A stretch of DNA of 64,000 nucleotides from assembly GCA_046704745.1 (NCBI GenBank), contig JBJKRL010000031.1, positions 41,173-105,172 on the forward strand. Reading direction: 5' to 3'. A program made the translations under genes and the position numbers. Shown in pieces: positions 44,746-53,303 of this stretch (position 1 is its first letter; every line of letters starts with the position of its first letter). This DNA is from CAWGGS01 sp046704745 (GTDB lineage: Bacteria; Desulfobacterota; Desulfobulbia; Desulfobulbales; Desulfocapsaceae). The notes beneath the pieces are model-generated. The model was not told the DNA's origin. It ran no database searches and saw only the letters and a program-made list of their open reading frames with translations.

Positions 44746-46632
44746 TTAAATATTTTTAATTCCAAGGAAAATAAAAGAATCACAGGAGAGGAGAAAGAGA
44801 AGGAGAACGAAAAAATTTATTCTAGGCATGGAGAGTGTCCGCCGGGCTGAATAGAGAAAACCTCCTATCATGGGGACAATCGGCAGGAGATAACGTCCCT
44901 GCGCCTGAAAATCCGCAATCCAGGAATGATACAGAGCTGCAGCTACCAAAGACGAGGCACAAAATGCAGCCAGGAAAAAGCATAGGAGATCGTTACGCTT
45001 TTTTCGATTAAACAATATATCATAAAAAATACAAATAGTTACTATAACAAGTAGAGACCAAACCCAGTTGTAAAAATCAGCGGAATTATAAATACACATA
45101 TTTCCGAAGACACCGAATGAACTCATAAATGTGATATGTCCCCATTGCATATTTTCCCAGACGTGGGAAAGAGGGTAGCCCTTATCTCTCAAGTGCAGAT
45201 ATTTGTTGGTCTCTTCGGGATTCAGTAAGGGATTCAGGTTTGCCGTTGCTGTTTTATTCCGCATCTCCATCATCTTCTCGGCTCTATCCCAGTTATTGAC
45301 CGCCCCACTTACAATTTTTGTTAACGAAAAAACAGCCGCTATCACGAGTAGAAGTATTCCCGCCCTTTTTGCTACGCGTTTGAGATCGACACTGTCTCTT
45401 TCAAATAAGTGGAGCAGAAAATAAAAACCGAGAAACATGGAGAAGAAGTAAAAATTAATCTTAATAAGAAAGAGAAACGAAAAAAACAAACCAAAACCAA
45501 TTCCCTGGACTGTCGTCGAAAAAGTGCTCTGTTCGCCATGGATGTAAGCATTGAAAGAGGAGTTCTCTCTTATCACCAGAAAGGCCGCAAGAAAGGCAAT
45601 AAACAAGCCAAAGGCATCCGAGTTGAAGTAACTGAAAATATACCATATCTGCGGTGAGATAAGTATCGGAAGGCAAATCAACCGTAATTCCTTATTCTTG
45701 ATACAAAGAATTATGAGAATACCAAGAAGTGAGATATTAAAAAAACGCAGAAGAAGATAGTGGTTTGTTGAAAGAAAAGACCAAAATTCCAAAAATTTGC
45801 CGGCAAAAAGATACACAATTTCGTTGGAGTTGAGTCTGGAGTCGCCATGCGTACTATAACTGCCGACAATCTCTGGGTTATCGGCCGCCGGAGGCAGCCA
45901 ATGATCGAAATGACTGTAGTATTCAGCTGCTTGGGTGTGGACATGCTCATCGGGATGTACATCGGGAGCGGACAGGCAGGCCATGCAAATGACCAGGGCA
46001 AGGATGAAAAAGAAAAACCATTCGACATACTGCAGCTCGGAAAACGTGAGAGACAAATACCGTAACGTATACAAAAATAACAGCCAGGCGAGCACATATG
46101 ATATGATTTTTCCGTAACAAGGCGTCGGATGGATCATGATCTGCAGCTTTGGGTCATTTGTATCCGAAACCACTTTTAATCCGTCCGGTGTGATCTGCAT
46201 TTCACGAATGCCGTCAATTATTTTCACCCGTTTAAAATCTTTGGCTGTATGGATGTGGATCGAATAAAAGTCTCCCTGACGCACCCATATATCCTTTATC
46301 CATACGGTACCGGGACGATCCAGGGGGTCGATGCGCAGGGAATGGATTTTGGGGCCGAAAACAAGACCTTCCCGGCCCTTGACCTTAATAGTGAAATGGT
46401 GCATTTCATAAGGGCTTATATTTCTATGAAAAACAGAGTTCTCCTCAGAATACGTCTTTCCTGCCCAATAGATCTGGAACATTCCGGGTTGGTCTGTCTT
46501 GACGTCAAATTGAACGATGGGTGCTTCAAAAAAATTGAGATTAACGATGATGAGATAGAGGGAAAAGAAAAAAAACCCTATATGGACCATTGCACTTTTT
46601 TTTCGATCACCGATTAGAGGTAACATCATCAT
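44746..46632 (-). CDS. DUF2142-like polytopic membrane protein (paralogue)
   Basis: 628 residues, the same length and plan as 8046-9932: N-terminal membrane segment, extracytoplasmic domain and about ten membrane segments. Shared segments include VKTDQPGMFQIYWAG, LSAPDVHPDEHVHTQ, AAEYYSHFDHWLPPAADNPE and NSNEIVYLFAGKFLEF. The motif HPDEHVH fits the DUF2142/GT-C-like acidic loop better than the twin's HPDEGVH. It is the first gene of the minus-strand set C and lies 52 bp ahead of the flippase start. Presumed extracytoplasmic sugar transfer is inference. Confidence 0.73.
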   Translation of the reverse strand: MMMLPLIGDRKKSAMVHIGFFFFSLYLIIVNLNFFEAPIVQFDVKTDQPGMFQIYWAGKTYSEENSVFHRNISPYEMHHFTIKVKGREGLVFGPKIHSLRIDPLDRPGTVWIKDIWVRQGDFYSIHIHTAKDFKRVKIIDGIREMQITPDGLKVVSDTNDPKLQIMIHPTPCYGKIISYVLAWLLFLYTLRYLSLTFSELQYVEWFFFFILALVICMACLSAPDVHPDEHVHTQAAEYYSHFDHWLPPAADNPEIVGSYSTHGDSRLNSNEIVYLFAGKFLEFWSFLSTNHYLLLRFFNISLLGILIILCIKNKELRLICLPILISPQIWYIFSYFNSDAFGLFIAFLAAFLVIRENSSFNAYIHGEQSTFSTTVQGIGFGLFFSFLFLIKINFYFFSMFLGFYFLLHLFERDSVDLKRVAKRAGILLLVIAAVFSLTKIVSGAVNNWDRAEKMMEMRNKTATANLNPLLNPEETNKYLHLRDKGYPLSHVWENMQWGHITFMSSFGVFGNMCIYNSADFYNWVWSLLVIVTICIFYDILFNRKKRNDLLCFFLAAFCASSLVAAALYHSWIADFQAQGRYLLPIVPMIGGFLYSARRTLSMPRINFFVLLLFLLSCDSFIFLGIKNI

Positions 46633-47138
46633 TGACGCCTTTGCAAATTATCTAAATGGGGAGAGAGATTGGGAGTGGTATTCCTGGTAGGTCTGATTCT
46701 GCACCTTCTCGCAATTAAAGACCCCGGCTTGCCTCTCTGGTCACAACGAGGATGCATTGACGAAGCATGCAAGAAAAACGCCTTGTTAGCTTGCAGGAGA
46801 CAGTCTTTCATTTAGGCAAAACAACATCTGGTAAAGGGAAAACACCGTGGGAACTGCCATCGCAATACAGGAAGATGCCAAGGAGTGCTTCTAATTACTT
46901 ACGGCCGCAGCGCATCTTTTCGGCTCGAAAAAGACACCTCAACAACATTCCACGCAACTCTTTAATACATTGTGACATGGGATAATGCCTCTCTTCTCAA
47001 TGGAGAGGTAAGCAATGACATCTCCTTAAGAAAAAAAAGAAGATTTTTACATTACCAGACAACGTGTTGGTCAACAAGATATAAAAAAAGTGATATCTCG
47101 TTTTGCCTTTTGCCCAGCAGAGAATAGGAATGGTACTA

Positions 47139-47357
47139 GCCCGGATTTCTCATCAGTTCAGGCGGCGTCATTTCGAACTTTTTGGCAATGGACTATAGTA
47201 AGCTATGTTCATTGCCAAAATACTGAAGAAAATGGCACTGCTTGGACTGATCTTTGGTGAACACTGTGTAAATTTGACAACATAAGAGTTTGTTGCAAAA
47301 GACTTGTCCTGCCTGAAGTGAAAACAAATTGACACAGTATTCATGAGAAATCCGGGC
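47139..47357. mobile_element. TIR element interrupted by a 105-bp insertion
   Basis: The left end reads GCCCGGATTTCTCAT (47139-47153), is broken, then resumes GAACACTGTGTAAATTTG at 47259-47276. The right end, CAAATTGACACAGTATTCAT... (47325-47357), is its inverted copy. Without 47154-47258 the element is about 114 bp, matching the 110-bp copy at 28.3 kb; the interior also begins ACAACAT in both. Confidence 0.7.
47154..47258. repeat. Nested 105-bp insertion with an 11-bp hairpin
   Basis: Sequence that splits the left TIR between CAT and GAACAC. Its centre carries the perfect inverted repeat TTTTGGCAATG (47180-47190) and CATTGCCAAAA (47210-47220), with a short inner ATAG/CTAT pairing. No obvious target duplication was found. 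Confidence 0.55.
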
Positions 47358-47447
47358 CAGCCCGTTCTTCACGGTTTGAGACGGTCTGCTAGACAAGGAG
47401 ACTTGTATTATTAATATCTCTCTCTCAGTGATTTCATGAACAGCGGG

Positions 47448-49589
47448 TCAGAGCTCGGGCAGTCTGATCGTAAAGACAACCCCTTGCCGGCCGTCGGTAA
47501 GACGGTCCACGGAGACTGTTCCCCGATGATGTTCAACAATGGTGCGGACAATATAGAGACCAAGTCCCAGATGTGGTTTTGCGTCCTTCTGGCTGCGGAT
47601 CGAGACCATTGAGTTGAAGATCTGGCCTTGCATTTCTGAGGGGATATCAGGTCCTTGATTGATAACCTGCAGAACAATGGCATCACGATCCCGAGAGAGA
47701 CGAAGCTCGATGGGAGTGCCGTCGGCATGGAAGGCGACACCGTTTTCAATGAGTTTATCAAGCATCTGTCGGATACGATCCGGGTCACCATCCAGGGGTA
47801 GGGTGCCTTCGGGCCGATCATAAATGAATTCTACCTCAGGAAAGGCAGGCTCCCAGCTGTGCTCCAACCAGAGGGACAGGGCCTCGGCCAGATCGAAGTT
47901 CTCCTTGAATCCCTGGTCGAGCGCCTCACGCAGGTTGGTGGCATCTCGAATAGAGGTCAGCAGGTCTTCCAGGCGCAGCACATCTCCCAGAGCCCAGTTG
48001 ACATAGTTGTTCAGGTGTTCCGGCAGATCTTTGGTTTCCCGGGCCAGGTTTTTAAGCGATGCCGAGACGCTTGCCAGCGGTGTGCGCATCTCATGCTCTA
48101 GATTGTCGGCCATCTTTTCCCGGTATTCTCCCTGGATTTTCAGCTGCGACAGCATTGACGCCAATGTCCGGGACAGATCGCCGATCTCGTCTTTAGAGGA
48201 AGCCGGGGCCAGGACATCGAGGATCTGTCCGTTTTCGGTGATGGCTGCCGCTGCCTGGTTTCTGAGCCTGCGGATACGGGAAGAGATGCGGAAGGCGAAG
48301 AGGAAAATGCCGATACCGCCGAAGAGAAAGAAGAGGATGGTCATGCCGATGGATCCCTCAATCACCTTGTTCTTCAGGGCCAGGATGGAATTGGTGGTCT
48401 GCTCGACCACCACCACACCAATCACCTTCCCTTTTTCAAAAAGCGGAGTCACTGCGGCCATGACCTCCACCTGACCTTTGGCGATCCGATAGTTTGTAAT
48501 GCTGCTTTTCCCCTCAAGTCCTTCTTGGACGCCTTTTATATCAAGCGTGGCCGACTGTGGCGAGGAATCGTTAAAGTCGGACAAAAAGGGTTCGGTGAAC
48601 AGGCGATAGAGGGGGGCAAAAGCCCGGTTGACCTTGTTGATCAAGGCATTTTCCACTTCATCTTTGACAGGTGGTTCATCGTCACCGGCTTTGAGGTTGC
48701 CGTAGCTTGCCCTGACGTGTTGATTGGAGTCGACGATTAAGATGCGGGAATGGGGCCGGTTCAACGATTTCAAGATATCGATGATCGAGGTTGCAGGCGG
48801 CAGCAGCCAGCCGATCTGATCGATTCTGCCCGGATCGGCGGTGCCGACCACGGTTTCGACATCCCTGGTCACCGGGTCGTTGACATCAGCCACGGCAAAC
48901 GCCAATTTATGGCCGACCATGGACAACGGCATCCGCATCTCGATGCTGTAGCCGGTGGGGGTTTCCGACCAGACACCCTGGATGTTGTCGTTTTCCACAG
49001 GAGGGGCATCGACGAGGCCTTCCGGAATCTCATAGGCATTTATCCATCCCGGTTTTTTTGCAGTCATGATGTAACGGTGCAGCTTTCCCTCTTTGTCTTC
49101 CACTCCGATCTGCAGATGGTCGGAGCGGTCGAGCCGGTTCGATCCACTCTCCTGGTAGATGACCTTACGGTCGGTGACCAGGAACATGGCCCAGAGGTAA
49201 TCTCCCCGTTGCCCAACCAGATGTTTGAAATGCAGCGAGCCCGGGCCGTAGGGACCGGTTGAGAAGAGTACGTGATCCCGGCCGAAGACTTCGGCCTGTT
49301 TCAGCTGAGGTTCCCAATCGTCGAATTTTCCGTTTAACCGCATCGGGTTTGTCAGCTTGAACAGGTAGAGGTCGCGGTTTTGATCAAGCGAGTGGAAGAG
49401 TTCCCTGTCGAATAACCCCGGCCGGCCGGCCAAAGCCGAGGCCACGGCCCGGGCTGAGAACATGAGGGTTTCGCGCCGACTTTCTAAAAGGTTGTCTTGG
49501 AGGATACCGCTCAGCCTGAAGCCGGTAAAGGGGATGGCCAAGAGCAAAAGGGAGATCAGAGCGAGTTTGAGTTGCAGAGAAAACCGCAT
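47448..49589 (-). CDS. pdsS: Sensor histidine kinase of proteobacterial dedicated sortase type, CBM9-like sensor
   Basis: About 713 residues from ATG 49589 (MRFSLQLKLALIS), which has GGAG upstream; the frame is open to 49664 but would overlap the regulator. A first membrane segment is followed by an extracytoplasmic region with NGKFDDWEP, YLWAMFLVTD, DHLQIGVEDKEG and GYSIEMRMPLSMVG, which resembles a CBM9-like carbohydrate-binding domain. A second membrane segment, HAMP, the H box NLEHEMRTPLASVS and an ATPase domain with LGLGLYIV follow. The plan matches the dedicated-sortase-system kinase family as I recall it; no sortase gene is in the window. Confidence 0.75.
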   Translation of the reverse strand: MRFSLQLKLALISLLLLAIPFTGFRLSGILQDNLLESRRETLMFSARAVASALAGRPGLFDRELFHSLDQNRDLYLFKLTNPMRLNGKFDDWEPQLKQAEVFGRDHVLFSTGPYGPGSLHFKHLVGQRGDYLWAMFLVTDRKVIYQESGSNRLDRSDHLQIGVEDKEGKLHRYIMTAKKPGWINAYEIPEGLVDAPPVENDNIQGVWSETPTGYSIEMRMPLSMVGHKLAFAVADVNDPVTRDVETVVGTADPGRIDQIGWLLPPATSIIDILKSLNRPHSRILIVDSNQHVRASYGNLKAGDDEPPVKDEVENALINKVNRAFAPLYRLFTEPFLSDFNDSSPQSATLDIKGVQEGLEGKSSITNYRIAKGQVEVMAAVTPLFEKGKVIGVVVVEQTTNSILALKNKVIEGSIGMTILFFLFGGIGIFLFAFRISSRIRRLRNQAAAAITENGQILDVLAPASSKDEIGDLSRTLASMLSQLKIQGEYREKMADNLEHEMRTPLASVSASLKNLARETKDLPEHLNNYVNWALGDVLRLEDLLTSIRDATNLREALDQGFKENFDLAEALSLWLEHSWEPAFPEVEFIYDRPEGTLPLDGDPDRIRQMLDKLIENGVAFHADGTPIELRLSRDRDAIVLQVINQGPDIPSEMQGQIFNSMVSIRSQKDAKPHLGLGLYIVRTIVEHHRGTVSVDRLTDGRQGVVFTIRLPEL

Positions 49590-49596
49590 GAAATAT

Positions 49597-50292
49597 TCAC
49601 TCCAGCCAGCGATAGCCCATGCCGTATTCAGCCCTGATTGCATCGAACGAGGGATCGATCTCACGGAACTTCTCGCGGATTCGGCGGATATGGGCGGCTA
49701 TGGCGTTGTTGGTCACCACGACGTTGGCGGATTCCATCAGCTGTTCATGGGATTTTACATGGCCGGGACGTCTGACCAGTGAAAAGAGCAGCCAGAATTC
49801 GGTAAGGGTCAAATTGAGCTGTTTGTTGTTCCAATACACCTGCTTGCGTTCCTCTTCGATTCGCAGGTTTCCAGTGGTGATGACGTGTTCATTGCTGCCT
49901 GAGGCGCCGCGCAGGGCTTCGAGCATTTTGAACAGCGCCGAGATCCGCACAGGCAGAAAATCAAGCGTTGTGGTGTTTTTGGTCAGGTAATCCCAGGCGC
50001 CAAGGCGAAGCCCGGAGACCTTGTCCAGGTCGGAATCCCGGGCGGTGAGAAAGATGATCGGAATAGTTGGTGAAAGTTGCCTGAGCTCTCTGCAAATCTC
50101 AAAGCCTCCTTCCATCTCGTCGTTGAGCATGACATCGAGAATGGCAAGGTCAGGCAGTTGCAGGGCAAAGGCGTCCGAGGCTTCTTTTCTACCGGCATAG
50201 CTGCTCACCATATAGCCTTCTCGCTTTAAGGCCTGGGAATAGTTGGCCCGCAGCATTTCGTCATCTTCCACTAGTGCAATTCGATAGGTCAT
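49597..50292 (-). CDS. pdsR: OmpR-type response regulator paired with the sortase-type kinase
   Basis: About 231 residues from ATG 50292 (MTYRIALVEDDE); the frame extends upstream to 50451, but that segment is unlike any receiver domain. The receiver has EDD near the N-terminus, phosphorylation site LAILDVMLNDEMEGGF and a Lys in the YLTKN region. The winged-helix DNA-binding domain ends YGMGYRWLE. The pattern matches the dedicated-sortase-system regulator family. The kinase starts seven bases after its stop, so they form an operon. Confidence 0.82.
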   Translation of the reverse strand: MTYRIALVEDDEMLRANYSQALKREGYMVSSYAGRKEASDAFALQLPDLAILDVMLNDEMEGGFEICRELRQLSPTIPIIFLTARDSDLDKVSGLRLGAWDYLTKNTTTLDFLPVRISALFKMLEALRGASGSNEHVITTGNLRIEEERKQVYWNNKQLNLTLTEFWLLFSLVRRPGHVKSHEQLMESANVVVTNNAIAAHIRRIREKFREIDPSFDAIRAEYGMGYRWLE

Positions 50293-51291
50293 GAGGTTCA
50301 GGAGTTTTATTAAGGTTGAAGAAAAAGAGGACAAACCTTTCCCCGGATATTTGGTTTCGGATAAAGAGTAATACCGATCCTTATAATCATGCAATAGGAA
50401 AAAGATGAAAAAACAACCGGAACCGGCGGCTTTTCTCTCCCTGGCTTTCACTTTTTGTTGACGGAAGCATCATGAAAATCCGATATATAATGAGACCTTT
50501 TCAGTATGATGGATAAAGTAAGAAAACAACAAGATACTTGAGGCCTAAGTTCTTTTCGGGTACCTAAAACGAAAGAGGATGTCGTATCTGTTCATACTAT
50601 TGAAGGAATACCTATGAAAACAACAAGGTTTCATATTCTCATAACTCGAATATCTAGACCGAGTAAGTGGAGTCTTACGGTTCGTCTGGTAAAAGGATGA
50701 AAAAATTCCAGGTTCCCCTTTAATTCAACCATCACTGGTCATCACCCATGGAATAACGAATGTTGACCAATAACTTTAAGGAGCCCTTTATAACCGAGAA
50801 TATTAACTGTTTGAATATTCTGGAATGTGAGCATACACAATGTCCGATACAGAACCAACCGTTAAAAGTCTGTTACCTGGAAGCCGGGGACTGGCTATCT
50901 CCTCAAAATACCGCAATACGTGCATCCATTTGAATTCCGAAAACAATCCCCGCCTTTATCCTTATTTTGGTATCGACCATCCCGACAAAGTCCGTTCTTG
51001 TATGCCCATGGAGATGGGCGGTCGTGTTGGAGACCGTCAAAGACAACCCTAAAATTCAGGGAAACAAGAAGTTCCACTCTCTCCCTCCAAGACATTGTTG
51101 TCTCATCCGTCGTCATATTCGTGTCAGAGGACAGATCCGAAAAAGATTCTCATGGCAATAGAGACTGAACTGCTTTTTTGGGGTACATCATATTCACTAT
51201 TGATAATGAAGTGCTTTCGATAAAGATTTTAGATTACCACCGAATTTCAGGTTGTGCTTCCAGCGATTGATGAGGGTTTTTGGAGCAAAAG
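50293..51291. other. 999-bp intergenic region
   Basis: Between divergent genes. Several short frames are open but none has a ribosome site, motif or consistent composition, so I call no gene. Promoters for the sortase-type regulator (minus) and the membrane protein (plus) must lie here. Confidence 0.4.
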
Positions 51292-52956
51292 ATGGTTGAA
51301 ACCATTGTAACCACTGACAACAAACGCCCTTCGGGCCGTGCTTTTATTCTGGCGCTTGTTTTGGCCTTGTTGGTGTTGGGCTGCAACTTCCCCCTGCACC
51401 GGGTTCTTGCAGACAACGAAACCGATGTGCTAGTTGCTGCCAAGGCATATTCCGATCCAACCTGGATACAGGGTGATTGGTACCTGAGCCAGGATATTGG
51501 ATATCGTTTTATTTACAATCAATTTGCGGGCAGACTTTGTTCAATGTTCCCGATCTGGGTCGCAGCAATTATCGGACGTACCCTTATTGCCGTTCTGTTT
51601 GCATTGGTTGTGGCCTGCCTCTTTAAGGATTTGAAACTCTCTCCCTGGTTTGTTCCAGTTTTTATACTCCTCTTTCTGAATTTTCAAAATATTGGTGCCG
51701 GTGAAAACATCATAGAGTCGTTTGAGACAAAACCGTTTGCCTATATCGCCGCCCTTACTGCTTTACTTGCCTATGCTCATAAAAAGAATATAGTGGCGGC
51801 TGCTTTTTCGGGATTGGCCATATCATTTCATGTCCTAGTGGGTCTCTATGCGTTTATGACCTTGGTCGGTGTGGCTGTATTTGATCGGTTTATTAATAAA
51901 AATATAACCCAGTTCCAACCGGTTGGGCCAGCGCGGGTTCCTGTTTGGTGTTCAAGAATTTTAATGATACTCGCTTTTTTAATTGCTTCCAGTGTCGGCA
52001 TTACCTTTGTTGTAACCAACTTTCTGCATGTGGTCTCTTTGGATATGGCGCGAAAAGGCGGCGAAATCTATGTCCAATTACGCGTGCCGCACCATACATT
52101 GCCGTCTTATTGGACGTCCTCTCATGATGCAGCAGCGATTATTAAATTGCTGCTTACGCTCTCGTTTCTAATTTTAGGATTATTACTGGCACGTGCGAGC
52201 AAAACCGCCCGATTGTTTTTTAGCTATGGTTTACTTCCCCTGGTTTTTGCAGGTGTCGGACTTTGCTTACTGCTGCTTCACCGGATAGATTTGTTGAAAT
52301 ACTACTGGTTCCGGTTTCCGGATGCAATGTTACCTTTTTTCGGCCTGTTAGCTATGGCCTATGTGGTGCAACAGGCCGGCAGCAAATTCTTGGCTCGTTT
52401 GAAGAGACCTTTAATTGGTAGAATTTTAGCTACGACTGTTATTTTCGTTGTCATGTCATGGAGTGGCGCATGCCTGTTGACTGATATCGGTCAGGTATTT
52501 GGCAGCTCTTCTCTAGTTTCCACACCGTTCTATCTTAAAGGATCGGATCCGAACCTTTTGGACATATGTAAGTGGTTACAGAATCACACCGCCAAAACGA
52601 CCCTGGTAGCCGGAAATCCCAATTGGCAATATTGGTATTTGGCAGCCGAACGGCCTGTATTAGTCTCTTTCAAACATGCGCCGCAGAGGGAGGACCAAAT
52701 ATTGGAATGGAAGAATCGCATGACACTGATGATGGATGGAACTCCCTTGCACACCATTTCTTTTAGGAGAAGGTTGAGCGAAAAGGCAACCCATTTGTCT
52801 GAAAAGACGTTAAAAATTTTATCTAAAAAGTATCATGTCGATGTGTATGTCGGTGCAGCTGATAGGTCCTATTCTGGATATCCGATACTTTATAGAAACG
52901 ATAAATTTGCGGTATATGGATTGAGTGAAAAGGATATCGAGAAAAGTGCAAAATAA
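51292..52956 (+). CDS. Polytopic membrane protein of unknown function
   Basis: About 554 residues from ATG 51292, six bases after GGAG; TTG 51280 is an alternative start. There are about eleven hydrophobic segments and an extracytoplasmic C-terminal domain of about 150 residues. The first loop has DNETDVLVAAKAYSDPTW and GDWYLSQDIGYRF. The last domain (NHTAKTTLVAGNPNWQYWYLAAERPVL) resembles the C-terminal part of GT-C-type membrane proteins, but I do not recognise the family. It stands alone between two regulatory or metabolic regions. Confidence 0.7.
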   Translation: MVETIVTTDNKRPSGRAFILALVLALLVLGCNFPLHRVLADNETDVLVAAKAYSDPTWIQGDWYLSQDIGYRFIYNQFAGRLCSMFPIWVAAIIGRTLIAVLFALVVACLFKDLKLSPWFVPVFILLFLNFQNIGAGENIIESFETKPFAYIAALTALLAYAHKKNIVAAAFSGLAISFHVLVGLYAFMTLVGVAVFDRFINKNITQFQPVGPARVPVWCSRILMILAFLIASSVGITFVVTNFLHVVSLDMARKGGEIYVQLRVPHHTLPSYWTSSHDAAAIIKLLLTLSFLILGLLLARASKTARLFFSYGLLPLVFAGVGLCLLLLHRIDLLKYYWFRFPDAMLPFFGLLAMAYVVQQAGSKFLARLKRPLIGRILATTVIFVVMSWSGACLLTDIGQVFGSSSLVSTPFYLKGSDPNLLDICKWLQNHTAKTTLVAGNPNWQYWYLAAERPVLVSFKHAPQREDQILEWKNRMTLMMDGTPLHTISFRRRLSEKATHLSEKTLKILSKKYHVDVYVGAADRSYSGYPILYRNDKFAVYGLSEKDIEKSAK

Positions 52957-53057
52957 TCCTTTAAAGCGTTTCTTGCCATTTTTGACACCAAGTTATATAT
53001 TTTCTTTTGTAACTTCAACTTATGCTACCCTGATTCTTTTTGAAAAGGAGGCACACA

Positions 53058-53300
53058 ATGGCAGGTCAGATATTCTATAGAGAACGTCTCAAAGCAAAAG
53101 ACGGAGCAAAATCACCCCGATATCGAGTTGTTGCCGTAAGCGGCGTCGACCTGAAGGTGTATGGCAATCATTTTCGCAAGACGGAACTGGAGCAGATTGC
53201 CAAGACGGTTAAGGCAGAGTTGGTTGTCTTGCACCGGGGTTCAAAACATCCGGAAACAGAGGCCGTTGCAGGGACTTCAAAGACGCAAAAAAGGGCATAA
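53058..53300 (+). CDS. Small protein of unknown function, coupled to the Mo-storage gene
   Basis: 80 residues from ATG 53058, with AAAGGAGG seven bases upstream, an excellent ribosome site; the frame is open to 53040. Basic N-terminal half (QIFYRERLKAKDGAKSPRYR), then GVDLKVYGNHFRKTELEQIAK, and a short Thr/Lys tail. It ends three bases before the molybdenum-storage-like gene, so the two are co-translated. No family is recognised. It could be a partner subunit or regulator of that protein. Confidence 0.7.
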   Translation: MAGQIFYRERLKAKDGAKSPRYRVVAVSGVDLKVYGNHFRKTELEQIAKTVKAELVVLHRGSKHPETEAVAGTSKTQKRA

Positions 53301-53303
53301 TAT

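Larger units (their letters stand above)
46633..47447. other. 815-bp intergenic region with an interrupted TIR element
   Basis: No supported gene. The left 500 bp look featureless. 47139-47357 is a TIR element with a nested insertion. The promoter for the DUF2142-like gene should lie in the left part. Confidence 0.5.

Noticed and set aside
46629..46985. Short frames upstream of the DUF2142-like gene
   Set aside because: No ribosome site and composition typical of noncoding sequence.
50840..51168. Small genes in the 50.3-51.3 kb gap
   Set aside because: Several overlapping frames on both strands, none with a ribosome site, motif or hydrophobic pattern.
52982..53005. Sigma-70 or ModE-type promoter for the storage-protein operon
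   Set aside because: TTGACA is present, but the only TATATT is eight bases away, and only a half ModE-like TATATA is visible.
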